A stretch of DNA of 57,293 nucleotides. Origin: Myxococcota bacterium. Lineage in GTDB: Bacteria; Myxococcota; UBA727; JAHDBA01. Position 1 is the stretch's first letter, and each line of letters starts with the position of its first letter. Location of the stretch: positions 55,659 to 112,951 of the forward strand of contig JAHDGS010000001.1 in NCBI GenBank assembly GCA_020627505.1. Reading direction: 5' to 3'. Positions 1-7,832 of the stretch are shown here, in pieces. Made by a program: the position numbers and the translations under genes. The notes under the pieces are model-generated. The model ran no database searches. It had not been told where the DNA came from and worked only from the letters and a program-made list of their open reading frames with translations.

Positions 1-49
1 AACCATTTAACTTATGAAAAAAGAAGCCGCGTTAACGCTATTGGGGTGA

Positions 50-97
50 GGTGTCAGCGACATGTGCGATGACACCGAGGGGGATGGGACATCCCCC
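50..97 (-). terminator. Two adjacent hairpins downstream of groEL
   Basis: Just past the groEL stop there are two hairpins. One has arms at 79-86 and 90-97 (GGGGGATG against CATCCCCC, three-base loop). The other has arms at 50-56 and 70-76 (GGTGTCA against TGACACC). No T-run follows directly on the minus strand; the nearest is at 17-22. This is therefore a likely 3' end or stability structure rather than a textbook intrinsic terminator. Confidence 0.45.
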
Positions 98-104
98 TTA
101 AAAG

Positions 105-1763
105 CTAAAAGCCCATACCACCCATACCGCCCATACCACCCATGCCGCCAGGTGCAGCAGGTGCAGGTGCAGCAGCTTTGTCATCAGGTGTATCAGCGAT
201 CATCGCTTCTGTTGTTAGCAATAGACCCGCAACAGATGCCGCGTTTTGAAGTGCAGTCCGTGTGACTTTAGTTGGGTCGATGACGCCCCACTTGATCATG
301 TCACCATATTTCTCAGTCGCCGCATTGAAGCCCCAAGCAACGTCTTTCGAATTCTTAACTTCATTCACAACAACAGAACCTTCCCAGCCCGCATTTTGTG
401 CGATTTGGCGAAGTGGCTCTTCAACAGCACGTTTCAACAAGTTGATACCGAATTGTTGCTCACCGGTAACTTCTGTCTTCTTAAGTGCTTTTGTTGCTGC
501 ACGAATCACAGCAACACCACCACCAGGAACAATGCCTTCTTCAACAGCAGCACGTGTCGCGTGAAGTGCGTCTTCAACGCGTGCTTTCTTTTCTTTCATT
601 TCAACTTCAGTTGCCGCACCAACTTGAACAACAGCAACACCACCAGCAAGTTTCGCCAAGCGCTCTTGTAGTTTTTCACGATCGTAATCGCTTGTTGTCT
701 CTTCAATCTGTGCACGGATTTGTTGAATGCGCGCTTGAATATCTTTACGTTTACCAGCACCATCAACAATGACTGTGTTGTCTTTATCGATCGTAACTGT
801 TTTGGCTGTACCCAAATCTGACATGGTCACGTTTTCAAGTTTCTGACCAAGATCTTCAGAAATCACTGTTCCGCCAGTCAAAATTGCGATGTCTTGAAGC
901 ATGGCTTTACGACGATCACCAAAACCAGGTGCTTTGACAGCTGCAACATTCAATGTGCCGCGTAGTTTGTTCACAACCAATGTCGCCAACGCTTCGCCTT
1001 CGATATCTTCAGCGATAATCATAAGTGGTTTACCTGTTTTGGCAACCATCTCAAGAACAGGAAGAAGCTCTTTCATGTTGGCAATTTTCTTTTCATGAAT
1101 CAAGATCGCTGGGCTCTCAAGTGCAGCTTCCATGCGCTCAGGATTTGTGACGAAGTATGGTGAAAGATAACCACGATCAAATTGCATACCTTCAACAACT
1201 TCAAGTGTTGTTTCAAGGCTTTTCGCTTCTTCAACTGTGATGACGCCTTCTTTACCAACTTTATCCATTGCTTCAGCAATGATATGGCCGATTGTGTCGT
1301 CACCATTCGCAGAAATCGTACCAACTTGCGCGATCTCTTTTTGAGATTTTGTTGGTTTTGCAATCTTATGCAATTCTTCAACGATTGATTTCACACCCTT
1401 ATCAATACCACGCTTGATTTCCATTGGGTTGTGACCCGCTGCAACAAGTTTAGAACCTTCTCTAAAAAGTGCTTGTGCAAGAACTGTTGCAGTTGTTGTT
1501 CCATCACCTGCATTATCAGAAGTTTTTGAAGCCACTTCTTTCACCATTTGCGCACCCATGTTTGCAAATTTTTCTTCAAGTTCGATTTCTTTCGCAACTG
1601 TCACACCGTCTTTTGTAATCGTTGGTGCACCGAAGCTTTTTTCGATAACGACATTACGTCCTTTTGGTCCAAGTGTGACTTTCACTGCGTTTGCAAGTGT
1701 GTCGATACCAGTCAACATTTTGTCGCGAGCTGTCGAATCAAAAATAATTGTTTTTGCTGCCAT
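105..1763 (-). CDS. groEL: Chaperonin GroEL (60 kDa, Hsp60)
   Basis: Large subunit of the ATP-driven cytosolic folding cage that works with GroES. The product is 552 residues, the usual length. It opens with the canonical [17 protein letters not shown] start, carries the nucleotide-binding DGTTT motif at residues 87-91, and ends in the typical GGM repeat tail. A GGAG ribosome site lies six bases upstream of the ATG. It is the second gene of groES-groEL, 45 bases after groES, and must be co-transcribed with it. Nothing is missing. Myxococcota often have more than one groEL; whether this is the housekeeping copy cannot be judged from the window. Confidence 0.98.
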   Translation of the reverse strand: MAAKTIIFDSTARDKMLTGIDTLANAVKVTLGPKGRNVVIEKSFGAPTITKDGVTVAKEIELEEKFANMGAQMVKEVASKTSDNAGDGTTTATVLAQALFREGSKLVAAGHNPMEIKRGIDKGVKSIVEELHKIAKPTKSQKEIAQVGTISANGDDTIGHIIAEAMDKVGKEGVITVEEAKSLETTLEVVEGMQFDRGYLSPYFVTNPERMEAALESPAILIHEKKIANMKELLPVLEMVAKTGKPLMIIAEDIEGEALATLVVNKLRGTLNVAAVKAPGFGDRRKAMLQDIAILTGGTVISEDLGQKLENVTMSDLGTAKTVTIDKDNTVIVDGAGKRKDIQARIQQIRAQIEETTSDYDREKLQERLAKLAGGVAVVQVGAATEVEMKEKKARVEDALHATRAAVEEGIVPGGGVAVIRAATKALKKTEVTGEQQFGINLLKRAVEEPLRQIAQNAGWEGSVVVNEVKNSKDVAWGFNAATEKYGDMIKWGVIDPTKVTRTALQNAASVAGLLLTTEAMIADTPDDKAAAPAPAAPGGMGGMGGMGGMGF

Positions 1764-1808
1764 TTTATTCTCCGTTTAAAATCTTAAATATTTAATTGTT
1801 GTTGATGT

Positions 1809-2105
1809 TTATTTAATAATGCCAAGAATATCGTCTTCACGAAGAAGGATGTACTCTTTACCATCAATTTTCACTTCAGTTTCTGCATATTTTGAAAACA
1901 AAACTTTGTCATTCTTTTTAACATTCATTTGTTTGATTGTGCCATCTGTGTTGCTTTTGCCTGGGCCAACAGCGACGACTTTACCTTCAAGCGGCTTGTC
2001 TTTTGCTGAATCAGGGATGATGATTCCGCCGGCTGTGGTTGTTGTACTTTCAATACGCTCAAGAAGAACACGATCGTTTAATGGGGTGAAATTCAAAGTT
2101 GCCAT
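1809..2105 (-). CDS. groES: Co-chaperonin GroES (10 kDa)
   Basis: Heptameric lid of the GroEL folding chamber. The 98 residues match the usual length and include the mobile-loop region (ESTTTTAGGIIIPDSAKDKP, about residues 18-37) and the conserved end EDDILGIIK. AGGAG sits eight bases before the ATG. It is the first gene of the groESL operon. The leader contains a GC-rich hairpin directly upstream of the ribosome site (2120-2149). No CIRCE element (the HrcA operator) is readable in the leader, so heat control here probably does not follow the HrcA route. Confidence 0.98.
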   Translation of the reverse strand: MATLNFTPLNDRVLLERIESTTTTAGGIIIPDSAKDKPLEGKVVAVGPGKSNTDGTIKQMNVKKNDKVLFSKYAETEVKIDGKEYILLREDDILGIIK

Positions 2106-2119
2106 TTCAATTACTCCTG

Positions 2120-2149
2120 CCCGCGAAATGTTGATCGAATGCGCGCGGG
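2120..2149 (-). promoter_or_regulatory. GC-rich hairpin in the groES 5' leader
   Basis: CCCGCG at 2120-2125 is the exact reverse complement of CGCGGG at 2144-2149, with an 18-base gap. In the minus-strand mRNA this stem lies immediately before the AGGAG ribosome site of groES. It could affect translation start or mRNA stability. That is inference from position only. Confidence 0.4.
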
Positions 2150-2271
2150 ATCACATTCACGGGGCCAAGGTAACCACAGAAGATATCTGGTCAACACCTT
2201 CATTTTATCCTTTCAATGATATCAGCTGAAAGGTCAATCGAAGTAAATGATGCGGTTAATACAACTACTCT

Positions 2272-2288
2272 ATTTTATTAGATAAAAT
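2272..2288. repeat. AT-rich perfect inverted repeat in the groES/2417 divergent region
   Basis: ATTTTAT, a three-base centre TAG, then ATAAAAT. It lies in the 311-base stretch between groES (leftward) and the gene at 2417 (rightward). That stretch holds no gene and must carry both promoters, but I could not fix a convincing -35/-10 pair for either. The repeat may be an operator or simply AT-rich promoter DNA. Confidence 0.3.
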
Positions 2289-2416
2289 CGTTCGATATCT
2301 ACCAGATGAGATAAACGTGCATTTTTTTAGTTTGATCTGACTCAAAATAGTATGAAAATGTTCACATTTTTGCAGATCTCTCAGCCGATTTGCTAAAATA
2401 TATAAAGAGGTGAGTA

Positions 2417-2965
2417 ATGACAGTCTTGACTGTATCCGATGTCAGCATGTTTTTTAAAAAAGCAATTGATGAAGCCGATCATGACCTTGGTACAGGCCTG
2501 ACAGAAGCCACAAAAGCATATTTACTTGGGCTTTTGTCTGACCCAACACACACCGAGAAACTTGACTTTGAGACCATCGCCTTTGCGACTTGGTTTGAAA
2601 GAGCAGATGCGGCAACAAAAACAGAAGCACTTGAAATATATAGGAATATTGGCGACACAACCTTGTATAGAGCCGGTATGCTCAATGCGTATGATACCCA
2701 TAAATGCTTATCGCCTGAATACTTTTCAGATATTGGTTGCATTGCTTATCAACGTCTCGCTGGCTTACTTCAAAAACGTTCGGCAGTCCAAGCAACTGTT
2801 TTTGATGAGTTATCAGGGCGTTTTGAGGATTTAATTTCTTTATTGCGTTCAGTGGTTGGTGCCCATTCGAAAAGTGATAAAGAACGACTTCGAGACGAAA
2901 TTGAACGGCTGATGCGGCCAGATTCGTTCCTAATTATTTCTCCACAAGGCAAACTCGTTCATTAG
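2417..2965 (+). CDS. Conserved hypothetical soluble protein
   Basis: 182 residues, mostly alpha-helical, with no signal peptide or membrane segment. The central part (GDTTLYRAG, then a tyrosine-rich YFSDIGCIAYQRL stretch, then FDELSGRFEDLISLL at about residues 88-142) resembles a family I remember from Myxococcus-type genomes, but I know no function for it. AGAGG lies six bases before the ATG. It is transcribed away from groES and toward rpsF, about 85 bases before the rpsF start, and may be co-transcribed with the ribosomal genes. Confidence 0.8.
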   Translation: MTVLTVSDVSMFFKKAIDEADHDLGTGLTEATKAYLLGLLSDPTHTEKLDFETIAFATWFERADAATKTEALEIYRNIGDTTLYRAGMLNAYDTHKCLSPEYFSDIGCIAYQRLAGLLQKRSAVQATVFDELSGRFEDLISLLRSVVGAHSKSDKERLRDEIERLMRPDSFLIISPQGKLVH

Positions 2966-3050
2966 TTGCGAAACGCGGGCTTGCGCTTTTCCAAGATTTT
3001 GTTAACACAACGCATTCTAAAAGATCTCAATGATCTGGGAGTCAATAATT

Positions 3051-3434
3051 ATGTCACGTTTATCAAATTCACACATGACCGAGTACGAAACACTCGCAGT
3101 TTTAATTCCGACTGCTGAAGAGTCACAAATCAAGTCTTTTATTGAACGATCGCGCACACTCATTGAAAAAAATGGTGGTAAGCATATTCAAGCGCAAAAC
3201 TGGGGAATCAAAAAGCTCGGTTGGGAACGCGATGGTCAAACAAAAGGTATTTACATTCAACACCGCTACCTTGGAAAAGGTGGATTGGTCAGCGAATATG
3301 AAAGAACGTTGAAGATCGACGAATCAGTTATGCTCCGTCAAACAATTGCCCTCCGAAAAGGCGTTGTGTCAGATACAGTTGAAACATTAAATGATGAATT
3401 AAAGCCTAAGAAAGACGAACCGTCTGCAGCTTAG
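3051..3434 (+). CDS. rpsF: 30S ribosomal protein S6
   Basis: Small-subunit protein that binds 16S rRNA together with S18. It is recognised by the MTEYET start of the fold, the KKLGWERDGQTKGIY region and the acidic/lysine tail. The ATG at 3051 is chosen because GGGAG lies nine bases upstream; the ATG at 3075 (MTEYET) has no ribosome site, and a start at 3030 would add an unlikely leader. The next gene is rplI, 18 bases on. rpsR (S18), which sits between rpsF and rplI in many bacteria, is absent here. Confidence 0.96.
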   Translation: MSRLSNSHMTEYETLAVLIPTAEESQIKSFIERSRTLIEKNGGKHIQAQNWGIKKLGWERDGQTKGIYIQHRYLGKGGLVSEYERTLKIDESVMLRQTIALRKGVVSDTVETLNDELKPKKDEPSAA

Positions 3435-3452
3435 TCTACGAGGAGAAATAAA

Positions 3453-4055
3453 ATGGCATCTCAAATGCAAGTTATTTTAGCGCGAGACGTTCCAAACCTT
3501 GGCCGCGTTGGTGAACTCCACACAGTCAAAGCGGGCTATGCGCGTAACTACTTACTGCCACAAGGCATGGCGATGATGGCGTCGCTGAAGAAAGTAAATG
3601 AGTTTGAACACAAGAAACAATTGATTGCACATCGCATGAAACTTTTGAGAAGCGGCTCGGAACGAAAAGCTGCTGAACTCGAAAAAATTCAGGTCACCTG
3701 TACAGTTAAAGTTGGTCATAATGATAAGCTCTTTGGCTCAGTGACAGCTCGAGAAATCGCTTCTCAACTCGCTGGTCTTGGCTATGTAATTGATCACCGT
3801 GATTTAAAAATAGATGGACCATTGAAATCATTGGGTCTACATGAAATTGCATTGCGTCTCGAAGCTGATGTCAACACGACTATTAAGGTCGTTGTTGTTG
3901 GCGAAAAAATCGATGCAGAAGTTGAAGAAGAAGAGATCAACGAAGATGAGAAACTTGCTGCTGAATCAGCAGATGGAAACATCGATGTTGACGCAGAAGA
4001 GGCAGCTCTTGATGCGCCAGAATCTTCTGAAGTTGAGACTTCAGTTGAAGCTTAG
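3453..4055 (+). CDS. rplI: 50S ribosomal protein L9 with acidic tail
   Basis: Large-subunit protein at the base of the L1 stalk. The N-terminal domain is typical (VILARDVPNLGRVGELHTVK, AGYARNYLLPQG). The core family length is about 150 residues; this one has 200. Residues 152-200 form an added tail rich in Glu, Asp, Ala and Ser that is probably disordered. AGGAG precedes the ATG by about eight bases. It is the second gene of rpsF-rplI. The next gene, a cytochrome, may overlap its last codons. Confidence 0.97.
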   Translation: MASQMQVILARDVPNLGRVGELHTVKAGYARNYLLPQGMAMMASLKKVNEFEHKKQLIAHRMKLLRSGSERKAAELEKIQVTCTVKVGHNDKLFGSVTAREIASQLAGLGYVIDHRDLKIDGPLKSLGLHEIALRLEADVNTTIKVVVVGEKIDAEVEEEEINEDEKLAAESADGNIDVDAEEAALDAPESSEVETSVEA

Positions 4056-4407
4056 AGCAGATTCCACACAGAGAAGAAGCTTCCTTAGGGGAGCTTTTTT
4101 TGTGTCGTCATCTGTGTTCTTTTTAAGTGCGCTATGGGCTTGTGGTGAAAACGCAATTCCAGCTCGACTCACTGATATTGAAGAACGAACAGGTGACGCC
4201 TATAATGGAGAATATATATTTCAACTCAACTGCCAAATCTGTCATGGGCAAAATGAGAATAATACACTGCCATTAGATGGTTCTATCGAGAAAATGGAAT
4301 ATGCCAACATTCTTTTGAATGGCCGCGGGCAAATGCCACAGTTTAGGGATGTCTTAACTAACCAACAAATTGTAGATGTGATTGAATATATTCGAGATAA
4401 ATTTTAG
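4045..4407 (+). CDS. Small c-type cytochrome lipoprotein
   Basis: Monohaem cytochrome c-like protein outside the cytoplasmic membrane. It has one haem motif CQICH, a later Met in GRGQMPQF that can serve as sixth ligand, and the class I C-terminal helix (IVDVIEYIRDKF). The start is uncertain. From TTG at 4045 it has a full signal peptide with KLR, then RRSFLRG, a hydrophobic stretch and the lipobox ALWAC (Cys 33). From GTG at 4102, which has AGGGGAG eight bases upstream, the signal would be only 13 residues with no positive charge. I prefer 4045 for that reason. RRSFLR resembles a twin-arginine motif, which is odd for a c-type cytochrome. Its 3' end overlaps the ATP-grasp gene by 4 bases tail to tail. 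Confidence 0.8.
   Translation: MKLRADSTQRRSFLRGAFFVSSSVFFLSALWACGENAIPARLTDIEERTGDAYNGEYIFQLNCQICHGQNENNTLPLDGSIEKMEYANILLNGRGQMPQFRDVLTNQQIVDVIEYIRDKF
4077..4101 (+). terminator. Candidate intrinsic terminator after rplI
   Basis: Arms 4077-4084 (AAGCTTCC) and 4089-4096 (GGGAGCTT) pair over eight bases with one G-T wobble and a four-base loop, and a T-run reaches 4101. It lies 21 bases after the rplI stop. It overlaps the start region of the cytochrome gene, so either it is leaky or it partly uncouples that gene from the ribosomal operon. Confidence 0.6.
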
Positions 4408-5306
4408 GTTTCTATAGACAGCACAAATAAAGTCCCCATCGTAAACCGTGGGTTCACTTCATTCACTGGGCGAAGCTGTTCATCCCCCGAAGCGCTCCGA
4501 TAAGTAAACCCGTCTAGGCCAAGGGGACCGTAATAGCCCTCTTGTTTTATCTGCTCGACAATATCTCGATGCATTGTAAGCGCATCTTGAAGTATCACTT
4601 GTGAAGGCAATCTAGGCAACCACTTGTGGCCGCGGCATAGACCATGTTTCGTCATATCCTGTTTCAACATGGCCAAATAATCGATATGCCCATTTTCATG
4701 AATCCACCACTGTGTGCTGAAATCCATCATTCTCTCAACCCAGGGCTCAAGTATAAATCCCCCCTGCTCCATCAATCTTGCAAATGAACGAACTTGATCT
4801 CTTATCAACATATCCAATCCTAAGACCGATTGTGTCTGCACATCATCAAGATAAGTAAAGCCACGCCCACTTGTGCCGAATCTTGGTTTCAGAACCCATC
4901 TATCAAACTGTGGGTGCCCGATGATATGGGTTTTCATATCAGCCATGCATTGTAGTGCATTTTGAAGCTCATCTGGCGAAAAGGACTGCGAGACGTTCCA
5001 AGTCGAATCGGATCGAAGTGTCCACGCCTTATCAGAAAGACTATTCACAACTGCCGAATCCGAACCAAATAGAACGCCTTTTGCTCCCTGAATATATTGA
5101 TGCACATCTCGATTATTTAGCCAGGCGACCCAACTGTCTTCAGGAATCCAGCTCTTCTTTTTGACTTCTTTGATTGTTGCAAGAAATTGTGTCTTCATTT
5201 GAAAAAAAAGCACACTGTCGGGATCAATTGGAGAACGTTTATCTTCCCCACCAATATTGATGATGCAATGATGCTCTTTCAAGATATATCTGTGAAAAGG
5301 ACGCAT
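4404..5306 (-). CDS. ATP-grasp ligase-like protein
   Basis: Likely ATP-dependent carboxylate-amine (or thiol) ligase; the substrate is unknown. It shows ATP-grasp signatures in order: an ATP-binding Lys with a glycine-rich loop (WVLKPRFGTSGRGF, Lys 140 and 143-149), an acidic hinge region EPWVER (187-192), and the metal-binding NEVNPR (282-287). It has 300 residues and no signal peptide. An AAAGG ribosome site precedes the ATG, nine bases after the DUF455 stop, so it is the third gene of the TPR-DUF455-ATP-grasp operon. ATP-grasp enzymes beside metal oxidases occur in small-molecule and peptide-modifying pathways; that this is one is inference. Confidence 0.85.
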   Translation of the reverse strand: MRPFHRYILKEHHCIINIGGEDKRSPIDPDSVLFFQMKTQFLATIKEVKKKSWIPEDSWVAWLNNRDVHQYIQGAKGVLFGSDSAVVNSLSDKAWTLRSDSTWNVSQSFSPDELQNALQCMADMKTHIIGHPQFDRWVLKPRFGTSGRGFTYLDDVQTQSVLGLDMLIRDQVRSFARLMEQGGFILEPWVERMMDFSTQWWIHENGHIDYLAMLKQDMTKHGLCRGHKWLPRLPSQVILQDALTMHRDIVEQIKQEGYYGPLGLDGFTYRSASGDEQLRPVNEVNPRFTMGTLFVLSIET

Positions 5307-5315
5307 GACTGGCCT

Positions 5316-6206
5316 TTATATATGCTGATTAGTTTGTCGTTCTTTTTCGTGCCGATGTCTGAGTTTTGCATCAAACATATCGCGAGACATGGTTTTTGAT
5401 GACCGAATATAATCGATAAAATCATCACTGAGACCTGCTGCCTTTCGACTCTTTCGGTCAAAAGTGCGGCCCTTTGCACGGGCACCACATAATGGAAAAG
5501 GCACAGCATCTTCATATGCGGCAATATCATTTGATTGGTCGGTTAATTTCTTCAACCAGTGTTGTGCAAATTTCACATGTCCAACTTCATCATCATGAAC
5601 AATCTGAATCAATCGAGCGCTCTCATCATCACCGGCCGCTTTAAATGCATCGCGATACATTAAAGATAGGTCGAGGTTGGCTTGTTCGAGCGTCAGTCCC
5701 ATTGCAGCCAAAAATGATTTAACACCTTCAAGACCTGGACGATGGGTCGGTACCGTACGCCAAAAATAATCAGGTAAACCATGTTGACCAAAGATATGAC
5801 CGAAGTCTCTTAACCGTTCTAAGTACATCCGACAGTGTTGCTGTTCTTCTTCAAGAATGATGAGCCAACCTCGGAGTATCGGCTTTGGCGCATCAGCATA
5901 TGCACAGATGGCCCACGCAAATAACTCAACAGCCATCAACTCGTGATTTGCAAAACGTTCAATGCATACGGCACGGGCTGATACTTCTGTTAAAGCTGAG
6001 AGTTTAGGCATCGCCATTTTTTTATCGCGCATACTGATAGATTGATGGCGGTTGGGCCGCTCGATGCGGAAAGGTAAACCTGGATACACATCTTCGAATG
6101 ACAATAATTCACCATCATCAGTTCGCGGTGGTTTCAACTTGTGTTCAAGCGAATCAGCACAAAGTAATTGCTCACAAAAAACATAAGGCGAATTGGTCTT
6201 TGTCAT
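5316..6206 (-). CDS. DUF455 ferritin-like protein (COG2833 type)
   Basis: Ferritin-like four-helix protein that should bind two iron or manganese ions. The ligand pattern is complete: Glu 94 (AVELF), ExxH at 121-124 (EEEQQH), Glu 174 (LTLEQANLDL), and ExxH at 207-210 (HDDEVGH). It has 296 residues and no signal peptide, so it is cytosolic. DUF455 members have no established reaction that I know of. Its start codon overlaps the stop of the TPR gene (ATGA), giving translational coupling, and the ATP-grasp gene follows after nine bases. A redox or oxygenase step feeding the ligase, or the reverse, is the natural guess. Confidence 0.88.
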   Translation of the reverse strand: MTKTNSPYVFCEQLLCADSLEHKLKPPRTDDGELLSFEDVYPGLPFRIERPNRHQSISMRDKKMAMPKLSALTEVSARAVCIERFANHELMAVELFAWAICAYADAPKPILRGWLIILEEEQQHCRMYLERLRDFGHIFGQHGLPDYFWRTVPTHRPGLEGVKSFLAAMGLTLEQANLDLSLMYRDAFKAAGDDESARLIQIVHDDEVGHVKFAQHWLKKLTDQSNDIAAYEDAVPFPLCGARAKGRTFDRKSRKAAGLSDDFIDYIRSSKTMSRDMFDAKLRHRHEKERQTNQHI

Positions 6207-7057
6207 GCCGATAATTGGCCTGTTAGACTGTCTAGCTCACTTTGGGCAAGCTTTGCATAAGGTGTTGAACCTGATTGAATCTTTTGAAATTCAGCCACCG
6301 CTTCACTTCGATGCCCAAGAGATAGCAGTGCTCGCCCCAGGTGATACCGGGTAAACTCGACATCGCCTTCTCGAAGATTCTTGCTTTGTTTGAGGGCCCG
6401 AGACAAAACTGTAATGGCTTCATTAGGTTCTTGACGCGCAAGATGAACAACACCAAGTGTTCGTAACGCATATTGTTTATCAGCGGGCGCAGCAAGCTCA
6501 AGGGCTTGCTCACCATACTCAAGCGCAACATCAAGGTCGACTTCAAGCTTCGCCAGTGTGTAGGCATAATTATTATACCATAAGGCACGATCTTCAGGGA
6601 CGAGTATACTTGGCTCTAAGTCATCGAGCGCCATACGGGCACGATCGTATAAGCGCTGCTCACAATAAATCGCCGCAGGGACAAGTTTCGCAGCATGATC
6701 GTCAGTATGAACCATCATATGGTTTTTAAGCGCATGCTCTGCTTCTGAAAAATCTCCCGCCGTAAAAAGGCTCGCGATCAATAAACGACTCGCTTGCGCA
6801 TTGTCGTTTTGAAGTAATAAGACACGACGACTGGCTTCAATCGCTTTTTGATGATCACTACGCTGATGTGCTTCAATTGCTTCACGCAACAACATTTCGG
6901 CATAAGCATCTCTTGTTCTGCCTGGGAGACGCTTCGGATCTGTCGTCCACGCCGCTTTCAACTTATTCCGCCTTAAAACATAAGACCCCAGAACGACTGG
7001 CGCGTAAACAACTGCAGAGCCTGCGATCAAAACGCCTAAAATAACGAGTAAAGACAT
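6203..7057 (-). CDS. Membrane-anchored TPR protein
   Basis: 284 residues. One hydrophobic segment at about residues 3-25 is followed by a basic stretch, so the rest probably faces the cytoplasm. Helical tetratricopeptide-like repeats fill residues 50-280 (for example AIEASRRVLLLQNDNAQASRLL, YNNYAYTLAKLEVDLDVALEYGEQALEL, TRYHLGRALLSLGHRSEAVAEF, each only partly quoted in other sources as consensus). It is the first gene of the operon with DUF455 and ATP-grasp and may act as their membrane scaffold. It is divergent from the lipoprotein at 7149, with 91 bases between them. Confidence 0.85.
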   Translation of the reverse strand: MSLLVILGVLIAGSAVVYAPVVLGSYVLRRNKLKAAWTTDPKRLPGRTRDAYAEMLLREAIEAHQRSDHQKAIEASRRVLLLQNDNAQASRLLIASLFTAGDFSEAEHALKNHMMVHTDDHAAKLVPAAIYCEQRLYDRARMALDDLEPSILVPEDRALWYNNYAYTLAKLEVDLDVALEYGEQALELAAPADKQYALRTLGVVHLARQEPNEAITVLSRALKQSKNLREGDVEFTRYHLGRALLSLGHRSEAVAEFQKIQSGSTPYAKLAQSELDSLTGQLSA

Positions 7058-7148
7058 GCTTATTTATAGATCAAGTTACTGCAAAAAATCACGCTTTTTC
7101 GGTCAAAGATCCGATATGCAACATGTAATTCCTTGGCATAATTAAAGG

Positions 7149-7832
7149 ATGTGGGGAAAAAACGACCATCTAAAACAATTACGATTCTGTTCTATTATTT
7201 TTTTGAGCATATTCGGATGTGCCGAAGAGGAACTGGATGACGCCCAGACTAATAATACCAATGTCACGCTTGAGGGCTGTGCCGAAAGTGAGCATCTCTG
7301 TTCAGATGGGTCACGTGTTCCAGTGATGTTAGATTGTTCATATACGTGTCCTGACGAGAATATGATGCCAGAAGATCCACCTGATTTATGTATTGATACA
7401 GGCGGCCAATATGGAGAGGCATGCGAATTTAAATGTGGTACCGATATCGGGGTCTGTCTCGAGCCACAAGAGGTGTGCCTTTGTTCTCCAGGGCGGCGTT
7501 TCGATGCAACAAATGGCTGCGTGGACGATCCTGATTGCGGAAGTGCAACAACCGCAGATGCAAACAGATGTCGAGAAACCGGCGGAACGTGGTGGTACGA
7601 TGCCTGCGATAACTTCAATTGCGGCTCGCCTGCAACATGTGATGAAAACGCTCCACACGTCGGCGCATGCCAATGCGAGTTTGATCAAAACTTCAATTCA
7701 CAGCAAGGCTGCATATCGGATGTAAGTTGTGATAGTGAAGTCCTTGAAGGATGCCGTGAGGACAATGATTGTCCACTCGGGCAACAGTGTGACCTCGGTT
7801 TTACTGGAATGCCGCCTGGGATTTGTTACTGA
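7149..7832 (+). CDS. Cys-rich secreted lipoprotein
   Basis: 227 residues with a type II signal peptide (hydrophobic stretch ending SIFGC). The mature part is rich in paired cysteines, over twenty of them, suggesting many disulfides. Recurrent short blocks such as CxxDxGGxxxxxCxxxCG and DxxCxxGQQCD resemble the small disulfide modules common in surface lipoproteins of Myxococcota. There is no enzyme motif. The ATG has AAAGG right next to it and a CATAAT-like box just upstream. Its 3' end overlaps the DsbA-like gene by 7 bases tail to tail; a disulfide-handling neighbour fits a Cys-rich product, although the two are on opposite strands. Confidence 0.82.
   Translation: MWGKNDHLKQLRFCSIIFLSIFGCAEEELDDAQTNNTNVTLEGCAESEHLCSDGSRVPVMLDCSYTCPDENMMPEDPPDLCIDTGGQYGEACEFKCGTDIGVCLEPQEVCLCSPGRRFDATNGCVDDPDCGSATTADANRCRETGGTWWYDACDNFNCGSPATCDENAPHVGACQCEFDQNFNSQQGCISDVSCDSEVLEGCREDNDCPLGQQCDLGFTGMPPGICY

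Noticed and set aside
2106-2416. CIRCE element for groESL
   Set aside because: I looked for TTAGCACTC-N9-GAGTGCTAA and near variants and found none.
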